A DNA stretch of 21,864 nt from Chitinophagaceae bacterium (GCA_947468255.1 CANIMM010000019.1:1-21864), one strand, 5' to 3'. Counted from the first letter of the stretch, positions 9,038 to 17,403 are shown. Notes: generated by a model not told the origin, from the sequence alone. Made by a program: numbers and translations.

Positions 9038-9064
9038 TTCAACAGATGCTTATTCTCTGTTGGA
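9038..9064 (+). other. Intergenic hairpin between ftsW and murG
   Basis: The arms TTCAACAGA (9038-9046) and TCTGTTGGA (9056-9064) pair over nine positions, with one T-G wobble, around a nine-base loop, starting 14 bases after the ftsW stop. No run of T follows, so it is not a typical intrinsic terminator. It could be an RNA-processing or stability element, or have no function. Confidence 0.35.
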
Positions 9065-9142
9065 GCAGAATAGTTCAAGTCAGTAGATAACAAATTAAAA
9101 ATAGTAAAACAAAAAAGTAGAAAGTTGATTTTATCAATGTAA

Positions 9143-10297
9143 ATGAAATTACCATTAGACGATAGTATCCAGCAGAATTCGCATTTTGGGAACCAGTCTG
9201 CTCGCATCATCATTGCCGGCGGTGGAACTGGTGGCCATATCTTTCCTGCTGTTGCCATCGCCAATGCCATTGTGAGAATACAACCAAAAACTGAAATTTT
9301 GTTTGTGGGCGCTAAGGGTAAAATGGAAATGGAAAAAGTGCCATTGGCTGGATATCGTATTGAAGGCTTAACGATAGCAGGTTTTAATAGAAGTTCTTTG
9401 ATAAAAAATATAGGATTGCCCTTTAAGTTGTTGAAGAGTTTTCTACAAGTTAAAAACATCTTTAATGAATTTAGACCAACAGCAGTAATTGGTGTAGGGG
9501 GCTATTCAAGTTTTCCAGTACTTCGATTTGCACAGCTGAAAGGGATTGATACTTTTATTCATGAGAGCAATTCGTTCGCCGGAAAATCAAACAGATTGTT
9601 GGGAAAAAAGGCTACTAAAATTTTCGTTGCCATTGATGGAATGAATCAATTTTTCCCTTCAGATAAAATTATCCTAACGGGTAATCCGGTTAGAGAAAAT
9701 ATTGCCAAAAGCAAGCTTTCAAGGGAAGAGGCGATACTTTTTTTTGGACTCAACCCAAATAAGAAAACAGTACTTGCCATTGGCGGAAGCTTGGGTGCAA
9801 AAAACATTAATGAAGCGCTGAGTGAAGGAATAGATGAATTTGAAAAAAATGACTTGCAGCTGATCTGGCAAACTGGAAAACCATTTATAGAAAAGGGAAG
9901 GGAAATAGCAGCTGGTAAATCCAATATTTGGGTCAGTGATTTTATAGCTCAAATGGAATATGCCTATGGTGCTGCAGATGTGGTAATTAGTCGAAGTGGT
10001 GCGATGTCAATTGCTGAATTGGCAGTGATGGGAAAGCCCGCAGTACTAGTTCCGTTTCCCTTTGCAGCAGAAGACCACCAAACGGTGAATGCGCAAAAAT
10101 TGGTTGATAAAAATGCAGCAGAGATGATAAGTGACGCGGATGCATCGGCCCAATTGGTGGACACTGTGATTGCGCTTTCAAAGAATGAAAAAAGGCAGCA
10201 AGCATTAAAGGATAATATCAGTAAAATGGCAGTCAACAATGCGGATGAAGTAATTGCAAATGAAATTTTAATCACTATTAATAAGAATCAAAAGTAA
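9143..10297 (+). CDS. murG: UDP-N-acetylglucosamine--N-acetylmuramyl-(pentapeptide) pyrophosphoryl-undecaprenol N-acetylglucosamine transferase MurG
   Basis: MurG is a peripheral inner-membrane glycosyltransferase (GT-B fold, family GT28) that adds GlcNAc to lipid I to give lipid II. The 384 residues contain GGGTGGH at 26-32 in the N-terminal lobe, GVGGYSSFPVL and HESNSFAGKSNR, then the nucleotide-sugar-binding C-terminal lobe with GGSLGAKNINEAL, SRSGAMSIAEL and PFPFAAEDHQTVNAQKL. The first ~20 residues form a polar extension before the first beta strand, where most homologues start within five residues of it. No other ATG lies between, so ATG 9143 is kept, although a non-ATG start nearer the core is possible. 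The 118-bp gap before it holds a hairpin at 9038-9064 and an A-rich leader. Confidence 0.95.
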   Translation: MKLPLDDSIQQNSHFGNQSARIIIAGGGTGGHIFPAVAIANAIVRIQPKTEILFVGAKGKMEMEKVPLAGYRIEGLTIAGFNRSSLIKNIGLPFKLLKSFLQVKNIFNEFRPTAVIGVGGYSSFPVLRFAQLKGIDTFIHESNSFAGKSNRLLGKKATKIFVAIDGMNQFFPSDKIILTGNPVRENIAKSKLSREEAILFFGLNPNKKTVLAIGGSLGAKNINEALSEGIDEFEKNDLQLIWQTGKPFIEKGREIAAGKSNIWVSDFIAQMEYAYGAADVVISRSGAMSIAELAVMGKPAVLVPFPFAAEDHQTVNAQKLVDKNAAEMISDADASAQLVDTVIALSKNEKRQQALKDNISKMAVNNADEVIANEILITINKNQK

Positions 10298-10323
10298 AAG
10301 ATCATTTTTTTACTAAAATATAA

Positions 10324-11775
10324 ATGAAAGTATATAATCAAATATTAGCATCCTTAGGCGTTGCCGCTCCAATGAGAGAAGGAGACGCTGCTGCAGTCTA
10401 TTTTTTGGGAATTGGAGGTATTGGAATGAGTGCACTTGCTAGGTATTTTAATTCACAAGGGGTAATGGTGAGCGGGTACGACAAAACAGAAACAGCCCTT
10501 ACAAGACAACTGTCTGCAGAGGGTATACATATTCATTATGAAGATAGTATTGGATTAATTGACAAAAATGCTCAGCTGGTAATTTATACCCCTGCAGTAC
10601 CAAAAGATAGTGTTGAATTAAATTTTTATCAGCAAAATAATTATACAGTTGTTAAACGCAGCGATCTGTTAGGCGCCATTACCAACGAAGCTTATAATAT
10701 TTGTATTGCAGGAACGCATGGTAAAACTACTACCAGTACGATGGTTGGTCATATTCTTCGTCATAGTGAGTTTGGTTGTAATGCATTTCTTGGTGGAATT
10801 GCAGTGAATTATTCAACTAATTTTTGGAGCCATAATAATAATGTTTGTGTGGTGGAAGCCGATGAGTATGACAGAAGTTTTTTGAAATTAAGTCCGAATG
10901 TAGCTATTATAAGCTCAATGGATCCGGATCACTTGGATATTTATGGAACAGCCGAAAAGATGGAAGAGGCCTTTATCGATTTTTCGAAAAAGATAAAACC
11001 GGGTGGTTTGTTGATTTGTAAATATGGACTTAGTAGAACTGCTGAGTTGTGTGCTGATCAATTGTTAACCTATCATTTAACAGATAGCAGGGCAAATATT
11101 TATGCAACCAATATAGTTATTCATCAAGGTAGTTACCAATTTGATGTGGTAGTGAATGATTCAAATGCTAGCAAGTGGATTTTGAAAGGAGTGGTATTGA
11201 ATATGGGGGGAAAACATAATATTGAAAATATGATTGCTGCTATTACCGTTGCACATCATGTGGGAGTGGAGGATAATAAAATAATTACTGCAGTTGCAGC
11301 TTTCAGGGGTGTCAAGCGTAGGTTCGAATATATTTTAAAGACCGATCATCAAGTATTCATAGATGATTATGCCCATCATCCGGAGGAGTTAAGGGCATTG
11401 ATAACCGGAGCAAAGGAATTGTTTCCCAATAAAAAATGCATTGTTGTTTTTCAACCGCATTTGTTTAGCAGAACAAGGGATCTGGCGGATGGCTTTGCTG
11501 AGGTGCTGGACCTTGCCGACGAGGCAATTCTACTGCCGATTTATCCAGCTAGGGAATTACCCATGGAAGGGATTTCTAGTGAAATGATTTTAGAGCGAAT
11601 GCACAGTGAAGATCGATTCGTGCTGAGTAAGCAAAATTTATTAAAGCAGTTTTCGGTAGAAAAAACTGCACATGTGGAGGAGGGTTTTGAGGGCACAGTA
11701 ATCATAACAGCAGGCGCTGGTGATATCGATACTTTGGTTGAACCTATTAAACAAATTTTGCTAAGTAAAAATTAA
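10324..11775 (+). CDS. murC: UDP-N-acetylmuramate--L-alanine ligase MurC
   Basis: MurC catalyses the first peptide-forming step, joining L-alanine to UDP-MurNAc in the cytoplasm with ATP. The 483-residue product has the MurC N-terminal motif FLGIGGIGMSALARYF (near residues 28-43), the P-loop GTHGKTT at 130-136, the VVEADEYDRSF block, SSMDPDHLDIYG, and DDYAHHPEEL at the start of the C-terminal domain. GTHGKTT distinguishes it from MurD and MurE, which have GSNGKTT and GTNGKTT. Its length fits the family (460-490). It begins 26 bp after murG with an ATG preceded by an AT-rich stretch (ATAAATG) and has no Shine-Dalgarno. MurB is not encoded nearby, although murC-murB adjacency is common in other phyla. 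Confidence 0.96.
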   Translation: MKVYNQILASLGVAAPMREGDAAAVYFLGIGGIGMSALARYFNSQGVMVSGYDKTETALTRQLSAEGIHIHYEDSIGLIDKNAQLVIYTPAVPKDSVELNFYQQNNYTVVKRSDLLGAITNEAYNICIAGTHGKTTTSTMVGHILRHSEFGCNAFLGGIAVNYSTNFWSHNNNVCVVEADEYDRSFLKLSPNVAIISSMDPDHLDIYGTAEKMEEAFIDFSKKIKPGGLLICKYGLSRTAELCADQLLTYHLTDSRANIYATNIVIHQGSYQFDVVVNDSNASKWILKGVVLNMGGKHNIENMIAAITVAHHVGVEDNKIITAVAAFRGVKRRFEYILKTDHQVFIDDYAHHPEELRALITGAKELFPNKKCIVVFQPHLFSRTRDLADGFAEVLDLADEAILLPIYPARELPMEGISSEMILERMHSEDRFVLSKQNLLKQFSVEKTAHVEEGFEGTVIITAGAGDIDTLVEPIKQILLSKN

Positions 11776-11818
11776 AAAAAATATCTCTTACGGTAATATT
11801 GCTGAAAGGGTTGAGTGT

Positions 11819-12982
11819 ATGGTAAACAAAACGATCATAATAAATATTTTGCTGGCTATTTTTTGGACGGCCATGGGGACAGGCACGATTGTATTGTTGG
11901 CAGCTGCAATTCGTATCAAGGATTCAAAAAAATGCACTGGCGTTGAAATCAATATCAAGGCAATAAGTAGTAATTTTTTCGTTGACAAGGGTGATATTCT
12001 TAACATTATTACAGCTGGGTCGAATGGAAATTTGCTGGATAGAGTAGTAAGCTCTTTTGATTTACAAGCAATTGAGTTGGAGCTTCAAAAAAACATTTGG
12101 GTAAAAAAGGCACAATTGTTTTTTGATAATAATGAAAAGCTACATGTAAATGTTGTTGAGAGAGAACCATTGGCAAGAGTGTTCTCTAATTTGGGAACCA
12201 CCTTTTATGTTGACAAAGATTTATCGATGCTGCCATTGAGTGAAAAATTTTCAGCTAGGTTACCGATTTTCACCAATTTTCCGTCAGATAAAAAAGTGCT
12301 TTTGCCATCGGATAGTAGTTTATTAAGGGATATTGTTTCTATCAGCCTAGCCATTCAGAAAGATTCGTTTCATATGGCCATGATTGAGCAGATAGATATA
12401 ACTCCTCAGCAAACTTTTGAAATGCTCCCCAAATTCGGCAATGCTGTTATTGTAGTTGGGGATGCTAAAAACATTGAGAATAAATTATCTAAACTCCGAT
12501 TGTTTTACAAAGAGATTATGGTAAAAGCTGGATGGAATAGGTATAGTGAAATTAATATTCAATACAATAACCAGGTAGTGGCAAAAAGAAAAGGAGCCGA
12601 TGATGTGAAAGCCGATTCTTTGCGCACTTTGCAGTTAATACAGCTGATTGCAGAAAATGCACAGCGGCTGTCGGAAGATTCATTGCAGACGATTATACAG
12701 GACAATGAAAAGAATTCAGCCAATAGTAGCCTCATCCAGCAGTCTATGGAAAGAAACGAAAATGTTGATATAATTGATACCATTGGGGCGCTTCCTGAAA
12801 AAGGAAATGTTGTTAATAAAAAATCAGGCGTATTAATGCTTTCAAATCCCAGTGGAAAAAAGTCGCAGGCCAATGTAAAGCCAAACTCGGTTATAAAGTC
12901 TTCGGATAAGGGAGCTAAGCATAAGTTGGAAATAACAAAAAAGATAAAGCCGGTACTGCCAAAAGGGCCCTTAAAAAAGTAA
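11819..12982 (+). CDS. ftsQ: Cell division protein FtsQ with long basic C-terminal tail
   Basis: FtsQ (DivIB) is a bitopic division protein connecting FtsL and its coiled-coil partner to the rest of the divisome. The 387 residues comprise a very short cytoplasmic end, a membrane segment (about 8-30), a POTRA-like region (about 40-118, with the LDRVVSSFDLQAIELELQKN and VNVVEREPLARVF blocks), and a beta domain to about residue 260. The remaining ~125 residues are polar and low in complexity, and the last ~50 are rich in Lys and Ser. Family members commonly stop near 250-300 residues, so the tail is unusual. Assignment rests on the POTRA-style motifs, the topology and the position between murC and ftsA. 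The start is ATG 11819, 43 bp after murC. Confidence 0.88.
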   Translation: MVNKTIIINILLAIFWTAMGTGTIVLLAAAIRIKDSKKCTGVEINIKAISSNFFVDKGDILNIITAGSNGNLLDRVVSSFDLQAIELELQKNIWVKKAQLFFDNNEKLHVNVVEREPLARVFSNLGTTFYVDKDLSMLPLSEKFSARLPIFTNFPSDKKVLLPSDSSLLRDIVSISLAIQKDSFHMAMIEQIDITPQQTFEMLPKFGNAVIVVGDAKNIENKLSKLRLFYKEIMVKAGWNRYSEINIQYNNQVVAKRKGADDVKADSLRTLQLIQLIAENAQRLSEDSLQTIIQDNEKNSANSSLIQQSMERNENVDIIDTIGALPEKGNVVNKKSGVLMLSNPSGKKSQANVKPNSVIKSSDKGAKHKLEITKKIKPVLPKGPLKK

Positions 12983-13047
12983 AGAAAATGTGATAGGGAC
13001 GTAGGGAAGGCATTAGAAAAAAGTAATTATTCGGTATTAATATTTAA

Positions 13048-13058
13048 ACACACACACA
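13048..13058 (+). repeat. Short CA repeat in the ftsA leader
   Basis: Eleven bases of alternating A and C (ACACACACACA) lie 11 bases before the ftsA start, in a purine-poor leader without a Shine-Dalgarno. A dinucleotide run this short may be chance. It could leave the ribosome landing site unstructured, which is inference. Confidence 0.4.
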
Positions 13059-13069
13059 AACATACAATT

Positions 13070-14497
13070 ATGACTCAAGATCAAAACACAACAAATGACA
13101 GCGGAGTGGTAAATACCAACCCCGTTATTGTTGGCCTTGACATTGGCACCACTAAGATTGCTGCTATTGCCGGCCGAAAAAATGAATATGGGAAACTAGA
13201 AATTCTTGGCTTTGGCCGTGCCAACAGTAATGGGGTACAACATGGGATGGTGTTGAACATTGATCAAACCATTAAGGCAATTGAAATGGCTTTGAAAAAT
13301 TGTTACGATTCGAATCCGAACCTGACCATTGAAGAAGTGTACGTAGGAATTGCAGGTCACCACATCAAGAGTTTGCAAACACGTGGAGATATTGTACGGC
13401 AGGCTACAGAAGAGGAAATTCGGCAGGAAGAGGTAGATCGGCTAATTGCAGATCAGTATAGAACGTATATTCCTGCGGGCGACCAAATCATTGATGTTAT
13501 TCCACAGGAATTTACGGTGGATAATTTTCAAAATATTCCCAATCCGATTGGCTATAGCGGGGTAAAAGTGGGAGCCAATTTCCACATCATCACCGGCGAT
13601 AAAAATGCCATTCGGAATATTAATCGCAGTGTTGAAAAAGCAGGCTTAATAGCAAAAGATTTAGTATTGCAACCATTGGCATCTGCTGCTGCAGTAATGT
13701 GTGAGCAGGATCTGGAAGCGGGTGTTGCTATAGTCGATATTGGCGGTGGTACTACCGATCTCGCCGTGTTTTATGAAGGCATATTAAAACACACAGCAGT
13801 CATTCCATTTGGCGGAGAAAATATTACCAATGACATTAAGAATGGGCTGGGCGTATTAAAAACACAGGCCGAGCAAATGAAAATACAGTTTGGAAGTGCA
13901 CTGAGTGATGAAGCAAAGTCAAATGCATTTATTACGATTCCTGGATTACGCGGTATGCAGTCTAAGGAAATTAGTGTTAAAAATCTTGCAGCTATTGTGC
14001 AGGCCCGAATGAGCGAAATTATGGATTTTGTTAGCTATCATTTAAAGCAGGTAGGTTTGGATACCCGTTTGCTCAATGGTGGAATCATCCTTACGGGTGG
14101 AGGTTCTCAACTGAAGCATTTGATTCAGTTGACAGAATATGTTACCGGTCTTAATGCAAGAATTGGTTATCCAAATGAACATCTCGCCGGTGGACATATT
14201 GATGAGTTGACAAAGCCAATGTATAGCACATGTATTGGTTTAATATTAAAAGGATACAATGATTTCGAAAATAAAAATAGGCCTTTGGATGAATCATTCC
14301 GTAAAATAACTGTTCCGAATTCATTGAGGCGTCCAGCAGCTACAGAGACAATGGGTGCAGCCATCGATGGAGTCGAATTTGAACAACTATCGAAGGAGAA
14401 AAAAGTGAATGAACGTAAATCATTAAAGGGATTTATGGATTCATTTAAAATTGGCTTGATTGATTTATTCAAAGAGGAAGAGGACGGTAAATTATAA
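13070..14497 (+). CDS. ftsA: Cell division protein FtsA
   Basis: FtsA is an actin-like ATPase that anchors FtsZ filaments to the inner membrane. The 475-residue product carries the phosphate-1 motif VGLDIGTTKIAAIAG near residue 22, the phosphate-2 motif VDIGGGTTDLAVF and the adenosine motif GGIILTGGGSQLKHL. An SHS2/1C insertion lies at about residues 95-180. Near the C-terminus (about 450-470), SFKIGLIDLFKEE can form the amphipathic membrane-targeting helix expected of FtsA. A polar stretch (about 415-450) links it to the core, making the protein longer than the 420-residue E. coli form. The start at ATG 13070 follows a leader ending ACAATT, the same six bases that precede ftsZ. The gap from ftsQ is 87 bp. 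Confidence 0.96.
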   Translation: MTQDQNTTNDSGVVNTNPVIVGLDIGTTKIAAIAGRKNEYGKLEILGFGRANSNGVQHGMVLNIDQTIKAIEMALKNCYDSNPNLTIEEVYVGIAGHHIKSLQTRGDIVRQATEEEIRQEEVDRLIADQYRTYIPAGDQIIDVIPQEFTVDNFQNIPNPIGYSGVKVGANFHIITGDKNAIRNINRSVEKAGLIAKDLVLQPLASAAAVMCEQDLEAGVAIVDIGGGTTDLAVFYEGILKHTAVIPFGGENITNDIKNGLGVLKTQAEQMKIQFGSALSDEAKSNAFITIPGLRGMQSKEISVKNLAAIVQARMSEIMDFVSYHLKQVGLDTRLLNGGIILTGGGSQLKHLIQLTEYVTGLNARIGYPNEHLAGGHIDELTKPMYSTCIGLILKGYNDFENKNRPLDESFRKITVPNSLRRPAATETMGAAIDGVEFEQLSKEKKVNERKSLKGFMDSFKIGLIDLFKEEEDGKL

Positions 14498-14556
14498 TTT
14501 TTAAGTCAAGCAACCGTTCCAATTTATCACGCTTAGCAAACTAACCCATTATAACC

Positions 14557-14603
14557 AGTGCTTTTTGTTTACTGCCTTACTAACAGAAAATCAGCAAAGC
14601 ACT
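14557..14603 (+). promoter_or_regulatory. Inverted repeat in the ftsZ leader
   Basis: AGTGCTTT (14557-14564) and AAAGCACT (14596-14603) are perfect complements separated by 31 bases. The right arm ends 15 bases before the ftsZ ATG. It could form a long-loop stem in the leader RNA or mark a protein-binding palindrome. No role can be assigned from sequence alone. Confidence 0.35.
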
Positions 14604-14618
14604 TAAATAGTAACAATT

Positions 14619-16523
14619 ATGATACATTTTGATTTACCAAAAGAACAGTCATCCATCATCAAGGTAATTGGTGTAGGTGGTGGAGGAAGCAATGCTGTAA
14701 ACCATATGTTTTCGCAAAATATCGAAGGCGTAAATTTCATCATCTGTAATACAGATGCTCAGGCGATTGCGCAAAGTAAAGTGCCTAATAAAATACAGTT
14801 AGGCCCCCATCTTACACAGGGGTTGGGAGCAGGTGCAAATCCTGAAATAGGTCGTCAAGCTACCGAAGAAAGCTTGGAGGAAATTAAGCGAATTTTGGAA
14901 GTGAATACCAAAATGGCATTTATCACAGCCGGTATGGGCGGAGGAACAGGTACTGGAGGAGCTCCCATTCTGGCAAAAATTTGTAAGGACCTAGGTATTC
15001 TTACAGTAGGCATCGTAACTACTCCATTTGCGTATGAAGGAAAGAAAAGATTGGCACAGGCAGAGGAAGGCGTTCGATTGATGAAAGATCATGTAGACAC
15101 GCTGTTAGTTATTAGCAATGATAAACTGCGCCATCAGTTTGGAAATTTAAAGATGAAGGAAGCATTTGAAAAAGCGGATAATGTTTTGGCAACTGCTGCG
15201 AAATGTATTACCGATGTAATCAACAGTACGGGTCAAATCAATGTCGATTTTGCAGATGTTTGCACCGTAATGAGGAATGGAGGTGTAGCAATTTTAGGAA
15301 GTGCAATTGCAGAGGGCGACAATCGTGCGCAGGTTGCTATTGAAAATGCGTTGAATTCGCCTTTGTTGAATGATAGTGAAATTCGCGGTGCTAGATGGAT
15401 TTTGATCAATATTAATTCTGCTGAAGGGGAACATGAATTTACGATGGATGAAGTTGAAATCATACAAAATTATTTGATTAGCAAGGCAGGTGAAGAAAGT
15501 GATGTGATTTTAGGTTTGGGGTATGATAATACATTGGGTGAAGGAATTAGTATCACTTTAATAGCAACGGGCTTTGAACATAAAGATCCTTTTGCAAAAA
15601 AGAGCATCCTTTCCAAAGAAGAAAAAAAGAATGAAAAGATTTTAATGACTTTGGAAATGCCTCCGAAGGAAGAGAAAAAAATATTGCACCAGCCCAGTTT
15701 GCAATTTGAGGAAAATCTGGAACCTGAAGTTATTGTGCCATCAGTAGAAGTGGTACAGGAGATAGAAACTGCTATCGAAGAATCGATGATGCCTACCTTG
15801 GTAGTTGAATCAATCGAAGAAATTTCAATTGAGCCATTGGTTGAAGTTGCCGACAATAGCATTGAAGAGCCAAAAGTTTTTTTTGAAATATCTTCCGGCA
15901 CTGATCATGCTCCAGTAATTGAATTTGACATACCTGTTAGTATTCCCCCTGCTGAGAAAAAATCAAAGGGTGACACAATAAACAGCGAATCAGTTAGCGA
16001 GCAAAAGGAGGAGTACCCAAGTAGTTTATCTAAAGCGGGGTATTTGGAAAAGCCAGTTAATATTTATTTTTCGGAGCAAACACATTCAGTTGCCCCAATT
16101 CCAGCTGAAGATATTTCTTCTACTGAGCGGAATGAAACAGAGGAAGACGCTTTAATGGAAATGCATATTGTAATTAAAGAGGACTATTCAATGGATGAAC
16201 AAAAGCAAGATGTCATCGAATCCCAAGAGATATTGATGGCAAGGGTAGAAGAGCAGCCTATACCGGATGAAACAGAAGAACTAAGACGCCGGGCTACAGA
16301 TCGGATCGCCAAGCTGCGCAACTTGTCATTCAACATAAATGCTGCCGATCCAAACAATGAGTTTGAATCTGTACCTGCCTACCTTAGAAGAAATATGGAA
16401 CTCCATAATTCCATTGCTGATGTGGAAAGTTTTTATAGCAATTATACTGTTAAAACGGATGAAAACAATTTGATTGAGCCGGGTTCAATCAATTCCTTTT
16501 TAGATGGTAAAAAACCAGATTAA
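14619..16523 (+). CDS. ftsZ: Cell division protein FtsZ with long acidic C-terminal linker
   Basis: FtsZ is the tubulin-like GTPase that forms the cytokinetic ring. The GTPase core occupies about residues 10-325: GVGGGGSNAVN near the N-terminus, the tubulin signature GGGTGTG at 107-113, and the catalytic T7-loop block NVDFAD at 208-213. After the core comes a linker of about 250 residues, dominated by Glu with many Pro, Val, Ile and Ser, making the protein 634 residues against 383 in E. coli. A basic helix-like patch (ELRRRATDRIAKLRNLSF) and VPAYLRRNMEL (585-595) form the likely conserved C-terminal peptide. About 39 further residues end in NSFLDGKKPD. The start is ATG 14619 after ACAATT. It is the last gene of the cluster, and a hairpin terminator follows at 16589-16616. 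Confidence 0.97.
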   Translation: MIHFDLPKEQSSIIKVIGVGGGGSNAVNHMFSQNIEGVNFIICNTDAQAIAQSKVPNKIQLGPHLTQGLGAGANPEIGRQATEESLEEIKRILEVNTKMAFITAGMGGGTGTGGAPILAKICKDLGILTVGIVTTPFAYEGKKRLAQAEEGVRLMKDHVDTLLVISNDKLRHQFGNLKMKEAFEKADNVLATAAKCITDVINSTGQINVDFADVCTVMRNGGVAILGSAIAEGDNRAQVAIENALNSPLLNDSEIRGARWILININSAEGEHEFTMDEVEIIQNYLISKAGEESDVILGLGYDNTLGEGISITLIATGFEHKDPFAKKSILSKEEKKNEKILMTLEMPPKEEKKILHQPSLQFEENLEPEVIVPSVEVVQEIETAIEESMMPTLVVESIEEISIEPLVEVADNSIEEPKVFFEISSGTDHAPVIEFDIPVSIPPAEKKSKGDTINSESVSEQKEEYPSSLSKAGYLEKPVNIYFSEQTHSVAPIPAEDISSTERNETEEDALMEMHIVIKEDYSMDEQKQDVIESQEILMARVEEQPIPDETEELRRRATDRIAKLRNLSFNINAADPNNEFESVPAYLRRNMELHNSIADVESFYSNYTVKTDENNLIEPGSINSFLDGKKPD

Positions 16524-16588
16524 AATAATCGAATTCTTTTTATAAAGGATACGATGAAGTAAACTGTTTATATTTTGTATAGTTTGTG

Positions 16589-16616
16589 AAGCCCCTTGCT
16601 GAAAAGTGAGGGGCTT
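16589..16616 (+). terminator. Hairpin terminator after ftsZ
   Basis: AAGCCCCT (16589-16596) and AGGGGCTT (16609-16616) form a perfect 8-bp GC-rich stem with a 12-base loop, 65 bases after the ftsZ stop. Only a short T-containing stretch (GTGTTTA) follows, so it is an imperfect intrinsic terminator. It lies between convergent genes and could serve the minus-strand lipoprotein gene as well. Confidence 0.65.
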
Positions 16617-16654
16617 GTGTTTAGTAGTAAGGCTGTCATTCATCTACCCTGCGC

Positions 16655-17155
16655 TCATTTTTCAAAATCTGTTCGTTTCATAGTTCCTGGCCCTAGATGG
16701 TCGCCCTCTTCGAATTCGTAATTTACAAAATGGATATTTTTCAATTCGGTTAATGTATAGGTGGTTGAAGCAATATAACTATATGCTCCACTACTTCCGA
16801 TTTGTTTGGTAAGAACATCACTGGCAGGGATGCTTACAAATAGGGTATCATGCGATATTCTCTGAAATACCAGTTCAATTCCATCCCATGAAGCATTGAT
16901 TTCTTCAATCAGTTTGTTTGCAGTCAGCGTGTCAGAATTCACTTTCCTTTGTTGTTTCAGCTCTATATCATTGCTAGCAGAATCAAAAATGGGCAGCCAT
17001 ATCAAATGCTTTAATTTACCTGTAATTTCACTGATCCCATTTGTGCTGTCGGATTCAATAAAGAGCGAGTCTTTTGTTTCAGTTGTATTACTATCAACAA
17101 CATTATTGCAAGAAAAAAGAAAAATCAGTAAGTATATTTTTAACGGTATGCGCAT
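16655..17155 (-). CDS. Putative lipoprotein, possible distant GerMN-like domain
   Basis: The 166-residue product starts with a short basic end and a hydrophobic stretch, followed by a lipobox-like LFSC with Cys16, so it is probably a lipoprotein exported and anchored by its acylated cysteine. After a Ser/Thr/Asp/Glu-rich spacer (about 17-45), residues 50-160 look globular. The pattern IPASDVLTKQIGSSGAYSY followed by TYTLTELKNIHFVNYEF faintly resembles the GerMN domain of spore germination and lipoprotein families, but this is only pattern similarity read by eye. The gene lies convergent to ftsZ and outside the division operon. The ATG at 17155 has no clear Shine-Dalgarno. I do not recognise its function. 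Confidence 0.7.
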   Translation of the reverse strand: MRIPLKIYLLIFLFSCNNVVDSNTTETKDSLFIESDSTNGISEITGKLKHLIWLPIFDSASNDIELKQQRKVNSDTLTANKLIEEINASWDGIELVFQRISHDTLFVSIPASDVLTKQIGSSGAYSYIASTTYTLTELKNIHFVNYEFEEGDHLGPGTMKRTDFEK

Positions 17156-17168
17156 ATTGGGGTAAGGG

Positions 17169-17393
17169 TTACTTTTTTAAAAATGTTGCCGAAAGACGGG
17201 TGGCAGGCTTTCCCTTGGGATATTTGAAATAGGTACTTCTAAAGTTAAGCCAAAATTCATTCAATGCGAAGGGTGTCTTAGGACGAAGTTTTACAAGGGT
17301 TGTCGCAAATAGTACGGTTTTCAGATTTCTTTCGAGCCAACCATAAAGTAAGGATGGGTTGGCAGTGGATTGAGATCCTTGTCCTGAAGCCAT
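17169..17393 (-). CDS. Small hypothetical protein, doubtful
   Basis: This is a 74-residue minus-strand frame bounded upstream by an in-frame stop (17403-17405), ending 13 bases before the lipoprotein ATG. Its second half is rich in aromatic and basic residues (FWLNFRSTYFKYPKGK), it has no signal peptide or membrane segment, and its codons look unremarkable for this genome. The spacing would suit a two-gene unit with the lipoprotein. Against it, I recognise no family, and its start lies right beside the promoter proposed for the methyltransferase on the other strand. It could equally be a chance frame or a gene remnant in an otherwise empty 264-bp gap. Confidence 0.3.
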   Translation of the reverse strand: MASGQGSQSTANPSLLYGWLERNLKTVLFATTLVKLRPKTPFALNEFWLNFRSTYFKYPKGKPATRLSATFLKK

Positions 17394-17403
17394 TTCTATT
17401 GCT

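Noticed and set aside
9964..10275. Long minus-strand frame opposite murG, and similar antisense frames across the cluster
   Set aside because: These lie wholly within well-identified genes, have no recognisable motifs and show the amino acid bias expected from the complementary strand.
13048..13058. CA run considered as a phase-variation tract
   Set aside because: It has only about five dinucleotide units and lies outside the coding region and any recognised promoter; too short for a confident slippage claim.
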